Positions 1 to 11,006 of a stretch of DNA of 64,000 bases are shown one piece after another. The first letter of the stretch is position 1. Every line of letters starts with the position of its first letter. The stretch comes from Poa pratensis (taxonomy: Eukaryota > Streptophyta > Magnoliopsida > Poales > Poaceae), in the NCBI GenBank assembly GCA_947311845.1, contig CAMZMU010000035.1, forward strand, positions 1,011,761-1,075,760, written 5' to 3'. The notes under the pieces are model-generated. The model saw nothing but the letters and a program-made list of their open reading frames with translations. It ran no database searches and was not told the origin of the DNA. Both the position numbers and the translations under genes were made by a program.

Positions 1-690
1 AAAACTCAAGTTTATCATTTTTCTAGCAACTAGTACACATAAAAGGACTCCACGTCAGAGGAATTTCTTTTTTGAGTATTTTCTCAATTTCTTTTATTTT
101 TGTGAAAAAATGTCAAAATGATCGTCGTGGCTATTCATTGAAAGGGGTCACATTTTCAAAACTATCGATGTTTCTGTGATAAAGTCACTACTTTTGTACC
201 TAAAAATGATATGTAGTACCCTTTGTGACAATAAGATGGGTGCCTTTTGCAACATATTTTTGGTATTTCCTCCATAACAAAAGTCATTTTTGGCACTTAA
301 AAAATAGAATATGATATTTATAAAAATAATTTGGAATTTGTTTTTGGCAACAATGTTTGCCATACCAAGTCACACCTATGTTTCAAATATGGACACATTA
401 TCACAAACTATGCCACAGCGATGGCCATAACTTGGTCATTTGACGCGAAACCTATACATGTTTATAGATGATAGACCTTTTTGTGAAGCATTTTTTTGAA
501 AAATTTGTAAAAAATGAAATTTATCATTTTTAATCGAAACTAGTACACATAAAATAACTCAATGCCAAAGGATACCTTTTTTGAGGGTTTTTCACTTTAT
601 TTGATTTTTTTTCAAAAAAGAGTCAAAATGGCCAACATGACTATTCATCGAAAGAGATCAATTTTCTAAAACCATCGATGTTTATACAAT
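1..690. repeat. Two diverged direct copies of an AT-rich repeat, 510-bp offset
   Basis: Bases 1-180 and 511-690 align without large gaps at an offset of 510. Shared blocks include ACTAGTACACAT (29-40 and 539-550), GTCAAAATG (112-120 and 622-630) and CTATTCAT. After each shared block the sequences diverge. The spacing suggests a decayed tandem or satellite-like array, or two internal repeats of the CACTA element whose end lies at 1446. No coding potential is visible. Confidence 0.6.
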
Positions 691-1199
691 GCAAAGGATG
701 ATATATGGATGTCATATTTGAATTCCTCTCATTTTTCTAATAGACATAGACATTTTATTTTTCAAATTTCGATTAACGGAATTAAAGATATGAATTATTC
801 CATATTAAATGTAAAAATGAAATAAAAGTAAAATTAATTTTATTGTCATTTATTCAAAATATACTATTACATAATCATTGTTACTTATTCAAATGGATTT
901 TTTAAATTTAAACAATGAAAAAGTGTAATATCATAACTTAGGGGTTAATATGATTGATATGATACAAGTATCAGTAAGTTCTCATTTCTCATTTGGAGGC
1001 TAATAATGAAGGAACTCAAAGGTTAAGCGTGCTTGGGCTGAAACAATTTGAGGATGGGTGACCGAATGGGAAATTTGACCAGCGTAATTACTTTGACCTA
1101 TGATTAACTGTGTAATTAGAAATTTAGTATGTAGCTGAGTTAGAAATTTCGAAATAGAAAAAAAATAAAAAAGTTTAAAAAAATTCAATTTTTTTCCAT

Positions 1200-1446
1200 T
1201 CATAGGCCGACGGCATTGCCGTCGGCGTATGAGGGCTGACGGAACGGCTCGGATGCCATCTTGTGGGGCCCACCACAGCGTACGCCGACGGGGTCGCAGA
1301 CGCCGACGGCGGATTGGGTACGCCGACAGTCGTGTATGCTGACGGCCAGACGCCGACGGCCGCCGTCGGCGTATCCATACGCCGACGGCATACGTGCATA
1401 CGCCGACGGCGCCCAGCCGTCGGCGTCTTGTGCGTTTCCTGTAGTG
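1200..1446. mobile_element. One terminus of a CACTA (En/Spm-type) transposon
   Basis: Reading the minus strand from 1446, the sequence begins CACTACAGGAAACGCAC, the canonical CACTA terminal inverted repeat. It is followed by a dense array of GCCGACGGC motifs in both orientations (1206, 1282, 1301, 1347, 1381, 1399 and others), which are subterminal transposase-binding-type repeats. The other terminus is not in the window, so the element either runs off the left edge (1-1199 would be its interior) or is truncated. No transposase domain is visible in this piece. Confidence 0.8.
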
Positions 1447-2149
1447 CTTGCAGTGGGAATACATACAGGTTTACATAGGAACAGAACACAGGTTCAGTAC
1501 AGCAAAGCTCATAAAGAAATAAAATAAAGTTCGTTGGTCACATTCAAAGAACCAAACCTCGACACATAGGTTCAGTTGCTCAGAAATAAACACAACCAAA
1601 CTTGACACGTACATTTCAGGGCACCCCTGCCCAAAGAGAATCACACTCACAGTGTCGTCACCAGCCCTTGGTAGACACATCCAGGTACTTGCGCATCTTC
1701 AGCATCGACAAGCGTCCTCAACTTAGTGTGCCTCATGCTTCGCCCCTCTAGATTAACCGTGGCACAATTCCTAGGCTGCCAGAATTAGGAAACAATCTGT
1801 AGTGAGTAGTAGTCATGACAAACACGTAACATGGTTACACATACGTAAGACTGAGGCATTATAAAATTATTCCTCACTTGATTTTTTTTTCTGTCAGCAA
1901 AGCAAGGATAGAGTCACATACTAAATGCTACAAGTATGTGGAGGTTCAACTATCAGCATGAGCATATAGCTACAAATTTTTTTGTCGTGCACTACTGTCA
2001 CATTCAACATTGGGGTATTGTTTGTCTCAATAACAGAATCAAGGCCTCAACAACTATTACTACTAATATATGTTTCAGAAGCACGCAAGTTGAGAAAATA
2101 ACAGATCACGGCCCCAACAACTATTACTACTACTAATACCTTGTGCCAT
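1447..2149. other. Unassigned stretch between CACTA end and NLR pseudogene
   Basis: About 700 bases of mixed composition with no supported gene. Because the NLR pseudogene reads leftwards and ends at 2150, part of this may be its old 3' untranslated region. A short imperfect direct repeat (ACAACTATTACTACTA) occurs at about 2050 and 2116. Confidence 0.4.
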
Positions 2150-3965
2150 CTATGTGTTAGACAGTGTATAAACATCCAGGTCTTCGCCATTAAGTTGTTG
2201 GTGCTGCTTTTGAAGCCCAGGAACCCAGTGGGAAGAGATCTCTTGCATATCCTCACCCAGCCCAAGCTGCTGCAGACTGCCCAACCCCTCTACATGGCTT
2301 AAGTTTGGGCAACCACGTACTTCCAGTTCTGTCACTTGGGGGAGGTTGGAGACCCTCTCCAGGCATTCACATTTCTCAATAACAAGGAGCTCGGATAGAT
2401 ATGGGAAGTCCTCCACGGCCTTCAAGTTGTTTGTTCCAATTAATATGAGACTCTTCAAGCTAGCAGTGTCCTTTCCAAGCTGTTGCGGGAGAGCTCTCAA
2501 CTTCGGGCACTCTACGAGTCGCAACATCACCAAACGAGGCAGAAGTTGCAACCTTGCAGATTGGGCATCCACTTTTCGAATCTCAGCAGCTCCATCCTCT
2601 CCCCGCTCATCAGCAACAACTTCTACTTCCCCAAGAAAAGACCACTCCTCCCAGTTGGGCATATCATTGAAGATCAACCACTCAAGTTTAGGAAAAGCAA
2701 CTAACTCATTGCATAAGGGATCACCCTTCCCGCAGCCAACAAATTCAGGTCCATCCTTGGTAACTGCATATGCTCCAATAATTTTCAGATATTTCAAGTT
2801 GGGTAGCTACCCAAGCGTTGGGAGATCCACACATGATTGTACATTACTGAGGGTTAAGTGTAATAGTGAAGACATACAGGTGGTACCAAACCAGGTGGGA
2901 TACCTCCGACCAAAGAACCTATAGATAGCGAGGCCTTCCAGGTTGTGTGGAGGTATTAGCTGCTCAAAGACCTTCTCAGTATTGCTAACATCTTCTTCTG
3001 AATATGATCTCTCTTCACGTGCAGTCCAGCCTAGTACTAGTTCTATTAGATGTTTTTTATCCATCAACATTGTATTTGTGCTACAGTGAGGGCTCTTTCC
3101 AATCTAACCAGACGAAGACGCCTCATCTGGGACACTGAAGACAACTCTTCCAATCTCCACCCATCTTGTACATCAGCATTACCCCTTCCTCCACCCACAG
3201 GAAATTCCTCTATTTCGGTAAGAAACTCCAATTTTCCTATCCCTTTTCGAACCTGATTTATTACTGTACGAAACAAACAAAGAGATCTTAAATTGCACAA
3301 TTGGGTCATTGCTAAAGGAAGACGGTGCAGAGCATCACAATATCTCAAGCTCAATACTTGAAGGTTCTTTAGGGAGCCAATGGATTCTGGAAGAGAAGAT
3401 ATGCCAGTACCATCAAGATTAAGTAGGCGTAGATGTATCAGTTTTCCTATATAATCTGGAATGCTTTGTACAAGTGAGCCATTAAGTACCAAAACACGAA
3501 GGAGCAGAAATCTCTTGAATAATGTGTCCTCGATGCTCTGTGGACCAGGAACAGTTATGAAAGTCCTCACCTTAACTTGAATTTTGTCCATTCTGGGTAA
3601 CAATAATTTATCCTTCTTGGTGACAACTGTAATACGTCGCAATTTTGACATATTTTCACCCCTTAATGTTTCAACATCTCCAACAAAACATTGTTCTCTT
3701 GATATTTTCAAAGCAAGTTGTCTTAAGAGGTCATGCATTCTGCAAGTTTGCTGGTTAAAAGATATTCCGTCTGGTTGAAGGAGATTCCGATGGATTAGCT
3801 CGTAGTAGTACTCTTCTGATATGTCTTCTAGTTGTTGGCCTTGTTGCTCCTCGATGAAGCCTTCAGCAATCCAATGCTTGGTAATGTCATTGCGGTAAAT
3901 GTCTGAATCTTGAGTATAGAGCGCACAATAAAGGAAACACTGCTTTAGATGATACGGTAACCCAT
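2150..3965 (-). pseudogene. NLR ARC2 and leucine-rich-repeat region
   Basis: Resumes directly after the solo LTR with LPYHLKQCFLYCALY (RNBS-D), then the ARC2 domain with the MHD motif MHDLLRQLA (3738-3730). Leucine-rich repeats follow from about 3540, for example LRVLVLNGSLVQSIPDYIGKL and LRLLNLDGTGISSLPESIG. A frameshift near 3066 separates the frame ending LTVAQIQC from the frame beginning MLMDKKHLIELVLGW. A TAG near 2808 interrupts DLPTLG/LPNLKYLK. The last frame ends at 2150 after KQHQQLNGEDLDVYTLSNT. The repeat order and C-terminal motifs are typical of grass CNLs. Confidence 0.88.
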
Positions 3966-5544
3966 TGATAGCGTGGATCACACGTTCATTGGGAGACCCC
4001 AAGAGGAAGGTATGAAGCAGTGTAGCAGCAGTTTCCCTCAGTATGAAACCAAGGTTTAATCGAAGCAGTAGGAGCAAGAAATCACTTCTGAAGGTTGTCA
4101 GTGGCGCGCTGACGTGGAACCTGCACACAACACAATCAAACTACTTTGCTCCAACGAAACAGTGAGGTTGTCAATCTCACCGGCTTGCTGGAAACAAATG
4201 ATTAAACGTATGGTGTGGAAAACAGTAGTAAATTGCAGAGAATGAAAATGAACAATATTTGCAGTTGGTGGTATTATCAGTGTAAAAGAATGGACCGGGG
4301 TCCACAGTTCACTAGTGGTGTCTCTCCATAAAAGATATCTAACATGCTGGGTGAACAAATTATAGCTGGGCAATTGACAAAATATTGAGCGCATGACAAT
4401 GCATATATATGACATGATGATTACTATGATATTCATGTGGGCATTACGACAAAATACATAGACCGTTATCCAACAGCGTCTATGACTAATAATCCACCGC
4501 CAGGTTGTCATCCGAGTTCCCCGTTGGTATTAAGTTGCAAGTAAGGGATAATTGCATTAAGTAATGTGCATAATGTAAACAAATACATTAGACCTAACGG
4601 CGCACCCTTAAGCTAAGCATCGGTTATTTTATCCCTAGTGGCAACAGCACATCCACAATCTTAGAAGTTATTGTCACTCTCCCAGATTACCGGAGGCATG
4701 AACCCACTATCTAGCATAAATACTCACTTTTGGAGTTACAAGCATCTACTTGGCCAAAGCATCTACTAGTAACGAAAAGCATGCAAGATCATAAATGACA
4801 TATAAGATAGATTGATAATCAACTTGACATAGTATTCAATATTCATCGGATCTCAGCAAACACAACATGTAGCATTACAATAAGATGATCTTGATCATGA
4901 TAGGCAGCTCACAAGATCTAAACATGATAGCATAAAGTGGAGAGACAACCATCTAGCTACTGCCATGGACCCGTAGTCCAAGGATGAACTACTCACGCAT
5001 CACTCCGGAGGCAGGCATGGTGATGTAGAGCCCTCCGGTGATAATTCCCCTCTCTGGCAGGGTGCCGGGAAGAGCTTCTGAACCCTCCCGAGCTAGGGTT
5101 GACGACGGCGGCGTCTCTGGAACTTTTCGTGGATAATGGCTCGGGTATTTAGGGTTTTCGCGTCGGGAGGAATAAATAAGCGAAAGGGCGGCGGCTGGCG
5201 ACCCACGTGGGCCCCACACCACCCCACGGGGCGGCAGGGGGGCCCGCGCGGCCCCATGGTGTGGCTGCCACGTGGCTCCCCTCCGTCTCTCCTCTGGACT
5301 CCGTGTTCGTGTTGGAAAAATAGGAGGTTCTTTCCAAGTTTCGTCCAATTCCGAGAATATTTCTAGACTAGCTTTTCTGGAATACAAAAACAGCAGAAAA
5401 CAAGAACTGGCACTGTGGCATCTTGTTAATAGGTTAGTCCCGGAAAATGCATAAAAATGCTATGAAGTGTATATAAAACATGTAACAAATGGTATAATAT
5501 CAACATGGAACATCAGAAATTATAGATACATTTGAGACGTATCA
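3966..5544 (-). mobile_element. Solo LTR inserted in the NLR, duplication CCCAT
   Basis: A 1579-bp LTR on the minus strand, starting TGATACGTCTCAAATG at 5544 and ending ACGCTATCA at 3966. The direct repeats CCCAT at 3961-3965 and 5545-5549 are a perfect 5-bp target duplication. No internal domain or second LTR is present, so it is a solo LTR left by LTR-LTR recombination. The first ~300 bp resemble the LTRs at 11007 and 16000, including the TGATACGTCTC start and the GGGACTAACCTATTAACAAG block, so these are related families. The 3' half differs and is longer. Confidence 0.93.
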
Positions 5545-5549
5545 CCCAT

Positions 5550-6203
5550 CATAGCTAATTTACAGAGCTCCTTCTATTTCATCCGAAAACATACTCTGTG
5601 AACCAGCATATTTGCCCAGAAACCTTTTCCACTCATTCTCCGTTAGATCTTTGCTTGCCAAAGCACTAGCTGTAACACCTTGATTGCAAGAGGGAGGTGG
5701 CCGCATTTATGAACAATCTCAATCCCTGTGTTTCTTAAATTCTGCACTTCACTCTCTTCACCAATGTTCATGCTCTTCCAAAGTAGCTCCCATCCTACCT
5801 CTGTTGACATGAGATCAACTTGATGAATATGTTGTACACCTATTCTCATTGCAATTTGATCATCTCGTGTGGTCACCAATATTACTGCGGTAGCTACATG
5901 TAGTGCAGCTCTCAGTAAATCCGTCCATACATTGGAATGCCAGACATCATCTAGAACCAGAAAGATACTCTTTCCTTCAATTGTTTCTGCAAGCTTCCTC
6001 TGCAACTCAGCTATGGTTTCACCTTGCTCGTGATGCACACCAATATTTCGGAGAACCTCTTTAAGAAGAGAAACTTCATTATAGTCTTGTGAGACACAAA
6101 TCCATACCTGTAACTTGAAGCTTCCTTTAACTTTTTTGTCATTGTATATTTTCTGAGCTAGTGTTGTCTTACCAACTCCTCCTGTTCCAACAATAGCAAG
6201 CTT
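5550..6203 (-). pseudogene. NLR NB-ARC region
   Basis: Open from just after the TAA at 6203. Motifs in order: P-loop VGTGGVGKTTLAQ (about 6190-6150), RNBS-A region VWICVSQDYNEVSLL (about 6105-6065), kinase-2 FLVLDDVW (about 5965-5940), RNBS-B ILVTTRD (about 5885-5865) and a GLPLA-type motif in variant form GHLPLAIKVL (about 5705-5675). Codons continue through NEWKRFLGKYA to a TAA at about 5560, followed by ISYDG where the solo LTR interrupts. The nucleotide-binding residues are intact in this segment, so the decay came from stops and insertion rather than loss of the ATPase core. Confidence 0.9.
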
Positions 6204-6767
6204 TTAAGACTTACTTTCTTTGTGTTCAAGCACTAAGTCCAACAACTTCCTGCTAGAATGCATGATCTCCTTTCCCACAAGGTTGGGCTCAACAAGGTTG
6301 GAACTTCCTATCAGTCTGGATGTTGGAGGTTGTATGCTACTACTGAATGTCAAGAATATCTTGTCCTTTGAAATGTTCTCTATCTTTTTTGTTGAGGCTT
6401 CTGATCCGAACAACAACATCATGACGTGACCCAATGTTACAAAAGCAAGAGGAAACGGAAAAACCTTTACATGCAGCTAATTTGCTTGACGATGATGAAT
6501 GATGGTCAGGCAGTAGCTTGCTTCCTTTGCATCTAGCCACATCCAAGATTTCATCAACATCATATATAACATTCTCAGTTGACCAAGCCAAATGTTTACT
6601 GCTAGCTCTTTTCTCCTTCTTTTCTCGGCATCATATATACAATACTGTATCAGTTCTACTCGTCGCCGCACTTCTTCCACACCTAGGATCAGTATGGCCT
6701 CATCAGTAATGATATCTTGCAACTTATTGGTACATGCTCTTAGCAAAGATTCTAGTATGGTTGCCAT
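6204..6767 (-). pseudogene. NLR coiled-coil region
   Basis: N-terminal part of the NLR pseudogene. After MATILESLLRA the reading frame runs through VEEVRRRVELIQYCIYDAE and loses register near 6576. It resumes in another frame with YDVDEILDVA, the position equivalent to the EDVID motif of CC domains, and then a serine-rich linker. A second register change at the A-run near 6390 moves to the frame carrying IENISKDKIFL. That frame ends in TAA at about 6203, immediately before the P-loop. Confidence 0.85.
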
Positions 6768-6860
6768 CGATCCAAAAGTGACACCAGGTGAACTGTTTCG
6801 AAGAAGTGAGAAGATTGAAAGCTGAAAATGGTTGCACAAGGGAAGTTAGTATGCAAGTAG
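6768..6860 (-). promoter_or_regulatory. Remaining 5' flank of the NLR pseudogene
   Basis: Only 93 bases separate the NLR start codon from the Copia LTR start at 6861. The original promoter now continues on the far side of the 12.75-kb insertion, from 19615 onward. AGTAG at 6856-6860 is the left target duplication. No core promoter motif is evident in the remaining piece. Confidence 0.5.
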
Positions 6861-7830
6861 TGTTAGATTTTGGGCCCATTTGGGCAGCCCAATAAGAAAT
6901 TCCTGAAAATCTCAAATTGGTCCATGTGCATGGCAGAATTTTGGAGGTGCAAAGTGGTGCTAAAGTTTAGTCCCACATTGCTAGTTGGAGGAGACAAACA
7001 CCACCTTATAAGGTGGAGTGTTGTGACACTTGGTGTGCTAGTTGAGAACAGAAGGCTCCCTCCCGCACACTCCTCCTCCTCCTCCTCCGCCGCCGTCCAT
7101 CCGTCCGTCTCGTCATGACACGCCGCGGATTGCGGGAATGAGTCGAGCCGATGCCTATATTTTTGCTGTTCAGGAAAATCGAGTCGCTAGCGTACGCGTA
7201 CAGCTTTGCCAGTTCGGGTCGCTCCCGGATCGTGGGCTGCTGCACCGACTCGAACGTGTGCGACGTGGCCGGCCCACGTTGTACCCGTTAGGGTTTCCCG
7301 AACCGCACTATATATTGCCGTGCACTGCGTGCGTTGTAAAACAACCGAACCAATCTAGGTTTTGCCAATCTCGTGCTTTGCGCCGCCACCGTAGTCTACT
7401 CCATCCCGTGCGTCGGCGTGTACCGGCGAACGGGACAGCAGGTCTCCGGAACCACTTGTCCTTGTGATCCTGTACGGGAGAGGGCGAATAAGGTTTTTGG
7501 GAAGCGCCCCGCGCGACTGCTTTCAAGTTCTTCATCACGGCTCGACTTCCTGGACGATCTCCGGGTCCGCGGGCGACTCGCCTCCAACGTCGTCTTCTTC
7601 GAGCTGCTACCGTTGCCGCTCAAGCTGCTGCCGTCGCTGCTCCAACGACTACTTCATCTACAATTGTTCGGTACGTTCGTCACGTTCCGATGGCTGTGTT
7701 CGTAGATGTCTTGCTGATGTTCATGTTAATTAATACGTCTAGTATTTACGAGATTAACTTATTAGTAGCTCTTGCGATCATGCTTTATATTCTGGAATTA
7801 CTCATGGAAATTATGCCTAATAATCCAACA
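6861..7830 (+). repeat. 5' LTR of the Copia element
   Basis: A 970-bp LTR with TG...CA ends. It contains a (TCC)n tract near 7068-7085 and a TATA-like CTATATATT at 7318-7326 that would place transcription start near 7350. It matches the copy at 18635-19614 closely, with scattered substitutions and small indels. Confidence 0.93.
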
Positions 7831-7875
7831 ATCCAAAAACCTTATATTTGTTATAAGCAATTTCCTGAGTTAAAC

Positions 7876-8750
7876 ATGGGACATCTATCTGATGCGCTGA
7901 GGCCGGACAAGTTTACCGGTGTGGACTTTAAGACATGGCAGTACAAGACCACACTGTGGTTGCGATCTCTGAGAGTGTTCGAGACTAGTGAGGGTTTACC
8001 TGAAGGAACTATATCTGATGAGGATCAAAACAAGTTCAAGGAAACCAATACTGCCTTTGTGGGACTCGTTCTGAGTGCTCTTAGCAACAAGCTGTTTGAT
8101 GTGTACATGCACATTACAGATGCCAAAGAGCTCTGGGAGGCACTGAACGCTAAGTTCGGTGTAGCAGATGCTGGCAGTGAACTGTACATCATGGAGAGCT
8201 TCCATGACTTCAGGATGGCTAACAACCGTTCTGTAGTCGAACAGGCTCATGAGATACAGTGCATTGCTAAGGAGCTTGAGCACGCTAAGTGTGCCTTACC
8301 TGACAAGTTTGTGGCTGGATGCATTGTTGCAAAGTTGCCCTCTTCATGGAGGAACTTCGCCACAACTCTCAAACACAAGAGACAGGAGATATCGGTTGAA
8401 AACCTGATAGCGTCCTTGATGTTGAGGAGAAGGCTCGGGCTAAGGACACTGCTAGAGAGGTGGTGAAGGTCAGTCTAGCGCCAACATGGTGCAGAAGAAC
8501 TTTCACCATGGCAAGAGCAAGGCAAAGAGCAAGCCTTCCTTCAACATGCCTACCAAGACTACTTCTTTCAAGAAGAAGAGAAGATGCTGAACAAATCTGA
8601 GCTAAAGTGCTACACTTGTGGAGAGCCCGGACACTTCTCTGTGGACTGCCCAGATCGTGCAGACAAGAAAGGGAAGGCGCCAAAGAATGTCAACGTCGTG
8701 ACCGCTAGCAATGCTGATGGGTACGGTAATTTACCGATTGTGCTTTCAGT
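7876..8750 (+). pseudogene. Copia gag remnant
   Basis: Gag of the UBN2 type from the ATG at 7876 (MGHLSDALRPDKFTG), reading KLFDVYMHITDAKELWEALN and a long helical region. Register is lost near 8420 and recovered by 8584. The nucleocapsid zinc knuckle [14 protein letters not shown] (about 8611-8652, CX2CX4HX4C) is in the recovered frame. It would package element RNA in cytoplasmic particles; here it is broken. Confidence 0.85.
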
Positions 8751-9915
8751 ATTTCAATCTCCATGTTGGTGGATTGATACGGGTGCTAATGTTCATGTAT
8801 GTGCTGACATCTCTATGTTCACTTCTTATCAGGTCGCAGATTCAAGCGTCTTAATGGGGAATGGATCACATGCTTCTGTTCGTGGTGTTGGCACGGTAGA
8901 TCTGAAGTTTACTTCGGGGAAGATCGTGCAGCTGAGGAACGTGCAGCATGTCCCTACTATGAACAAGAATCTTGTTAGCGGCTCCCTTCTTGCAGAGATG
9001 GGTTTAAATTAGTCTTGGAGTCCAATAAAGTAGTTGTGTCAAAGTTTGGACAATTTATTGGTAAAGGGTATGAGTGCGGAGGCTTGTTCCGCTTTTCATT
9101 ATCGGATTTTTGTAATAAGTCAGTAAACCATATTTGTGGCAGTGTGGATTCGGATGCTAATGTTTGGCACTCTTGTTTATGTCATGTTAATTTTGGTTTA
9201 ATGAGTAGACTTTCCAGTTTGAGTTTAATTCCTACTTTCACCATTGCCAAAGGTTCTAAGTGCCATAGCTGTGTGCAATCTAAGCAACTCAAAGCCTCAC
9301 AAGGCAGCCGAGGAGAGAAACTTGGCACCTCTAGAATCGTACATTCGGATCTATGTGAGATGAATGGCGTGTTGACAAAAGGTGATAAGAGATATTTCAT
9401 GACTTTAATCGATGATGCTACAAAGTTCTGTTATGTATATTTGTTACACACTAAAGATGAAGCTTTAGACTACTTTAAAATTTATAAAGCTGAAGTAGAA
9501 AATCAATTAGAGAGAAAGATCAAACGTCTTAGGTCAGATCGTGGTGGCGAGTATTTCTCCAATGTATTTGATGAATTCTGTGAGGAACATGGTATTATTC
9601 ATGAGAGGACGCCTCCCTATTCGCCCCAATCAAACGGGTTGCCGAGAGGAAAAACCGCACGCTGACCGACTTGGTGAACGCCATGTTGGACACTGCTGGT
9701 TTATCTAAGGCATGGTGGGGGGAGGCTTTGTTGACTTCGCGTCATGTCCTGAATAGAGTTCCTAACAAGGATAAAGAGAAGACACCTTACGAGGAGTGGT
9801 CTGGGAGAAAACCATCACTTTCTTATTTTCGTACTTGGGATGTTTGGCGAAAGTCAATGTTCCAATTCCTAAGAAACGAAAACTTGGACCGAAGACAGTG
9901 GATTGTGTCTTTCTA
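8751..9915 (+). pseudogene. Copia protease and integrase remnant
   Basis: The aspartic protease motif [12 protein letters not shown] lies at about 8766-8800. The frame stops at about 9010 and reopens at 9015. GAG-pre-integrase features ([11 protein letters not shown], then CHSCVQSKQ) lie at about 9160-9290. The integrase core has HSDLCEM, a second acidic motif LIDDATKF and [11 protein letters not shown] (about 9340-9560), covering the DDE positions. Register is lost again at about 9640, and later pieces (WWGEALLTSRHVLNRVP) are in a different frame. Not functional. Confidence 0.85.
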
Positions 9916-10329
9916 GGTTATGCTCAGCGGAGCATTTGCTATAGATTTTTAGTGGTTAAATCTGAGATACCTGATATGCATGTTGATACTATTTTGGAAT
10001 CTCGTGATGCAACATTTTTTGAGAACACGTTTCCTATGAAGGATATGCATAGCATTGCTAGAATTTCTTCTGAGATATTTGCTGAATCTAGTACATCTGT
10101 TGATCATTCTGAACAACCACATGTTGAGGAAGTCCTTGAGAAGGATGACAATGAATCAGCTCCCAAGAGGAGCAAGAGACAGAGGACTGAAAAGTCTTTG
10201 GTGATGATTTCATTGTGTACCTTGTGGACAATACTCCCACGTCCATTGCAGAGGCATTTGCATCTCCTGATGCTGATGATGGAAAGAAGCTGTCCATAAT
10301 GAGATGGACTCGATTCTTTCTAATGGAAC

Positions 10330-11006
10330 TTGGAATTATCTGAGCGACCCTACGGCTGCAAACCTGTGGGTTGTAAGTGGGTGTTCAAGAAGAAGCTAAG
10401 ATCTGATGGTACTATTGAGAAGTACAAGGCACGGCTTGTGGCCAAGGGCTACACCCAGCGTGAAGCGAAGATTACTTTGACACCTATTCACCTGTTGCTC
10501 GACTTACCACCATTCGTGTACTACTTTCCCTGGCTGCCTCCTATGGTCTTATCGTTCATCAAATGGACGTAAAGTCAGCTTTACTTAACGGAGAGTTAGA
10601 GAGGAAATCTATATGGATCAGCCTATGGGTTTGTGGTAAAAGGTGAAGAGAGAAAGGTGTGCAAATTGTTAAAATCTTTGTACGGGCTGAAGCAAGCACC
10701 CAAGCAATGGCATGAGAAGTTTGACATCACTCTTACGTCTGCAGGCTTTGCCATTAATGAGGCTGACAGGTGTGTGTATTATCGCCATGGTGGGGGCGAT
10801 AGTGTTATATTATGTTTGTATGTTGATGACATACTTATTTTCGGTACAAGCATGATAGTGATAAATGAGGTCAAGTCTTTTCTGTCAAAGAGCTTTGATA
10901 TGAAAGATCTGGGACAAGCTGATGTGATCCTGAACATTAATTTGATTAGGGATGAGAGTGGGATTACGTTAACGCAATCACACTATGTTGAGAAGGTCTT
11001 GAGCCG
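10330..11006 (+). pseudogene. Copia reverse transcriptase, upstream part
   Basis: RT motifs CKWVFKKKLRSDGT, KARLVAKGYTQ (about 10370-10460), LYGLKQAPKQWH (about 10680-10715) and the catalytic LYVDDILIFG (about 10816-10845). At least two frameshifts lie between 10460 and 10640. The reading frame is interrupted at 11006 by the nested LTR element and continues in register at 17318, as expected after a clean insertion with 5-bp duplication. Confidence 0.88.

Larger units (their letters stand above)
2150..6767 (-). pseudogene. CC-NB-ARC-LRR (NLR) disease-resistance pseudogene
   Basis: A plant intracellular immune receptor remnant in the order coiled coil, NB-ARC, LRR from 6767 leftwards. The start is the ATG at 6767-6765, followed by MATILESLLRA, a typical CNL N-terminus. 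At least seven lesions are visible: a frameshift at about 6576 in the CC; a frameshift in an A-run at about 6390; a TAA at about 6203 just before the P-loop; a TAA at about 5560 just before SYDG; a solo LTR (3966-5544) between SYDG and LPYHLKQC; a frameshift at about 3066; and a TAG at about 2808 where LPxLGQLPNL normally has Gln. Motifs remain easy to read, so decay is moderate, but no functional protein is possible. A Copia LTR begins 93 bp upstream of the start codon. Confidence 0.9.

Noticed and set aside
1261..1478. Open reading frames over 1200-1480
   Set aside because: Composition artefact of the GCCGACGGC subterminal repeats.
2150..6767. A functional NLR gene
   Set aside because: Several stops, frameshifts and a solo LTR break the reading frame.
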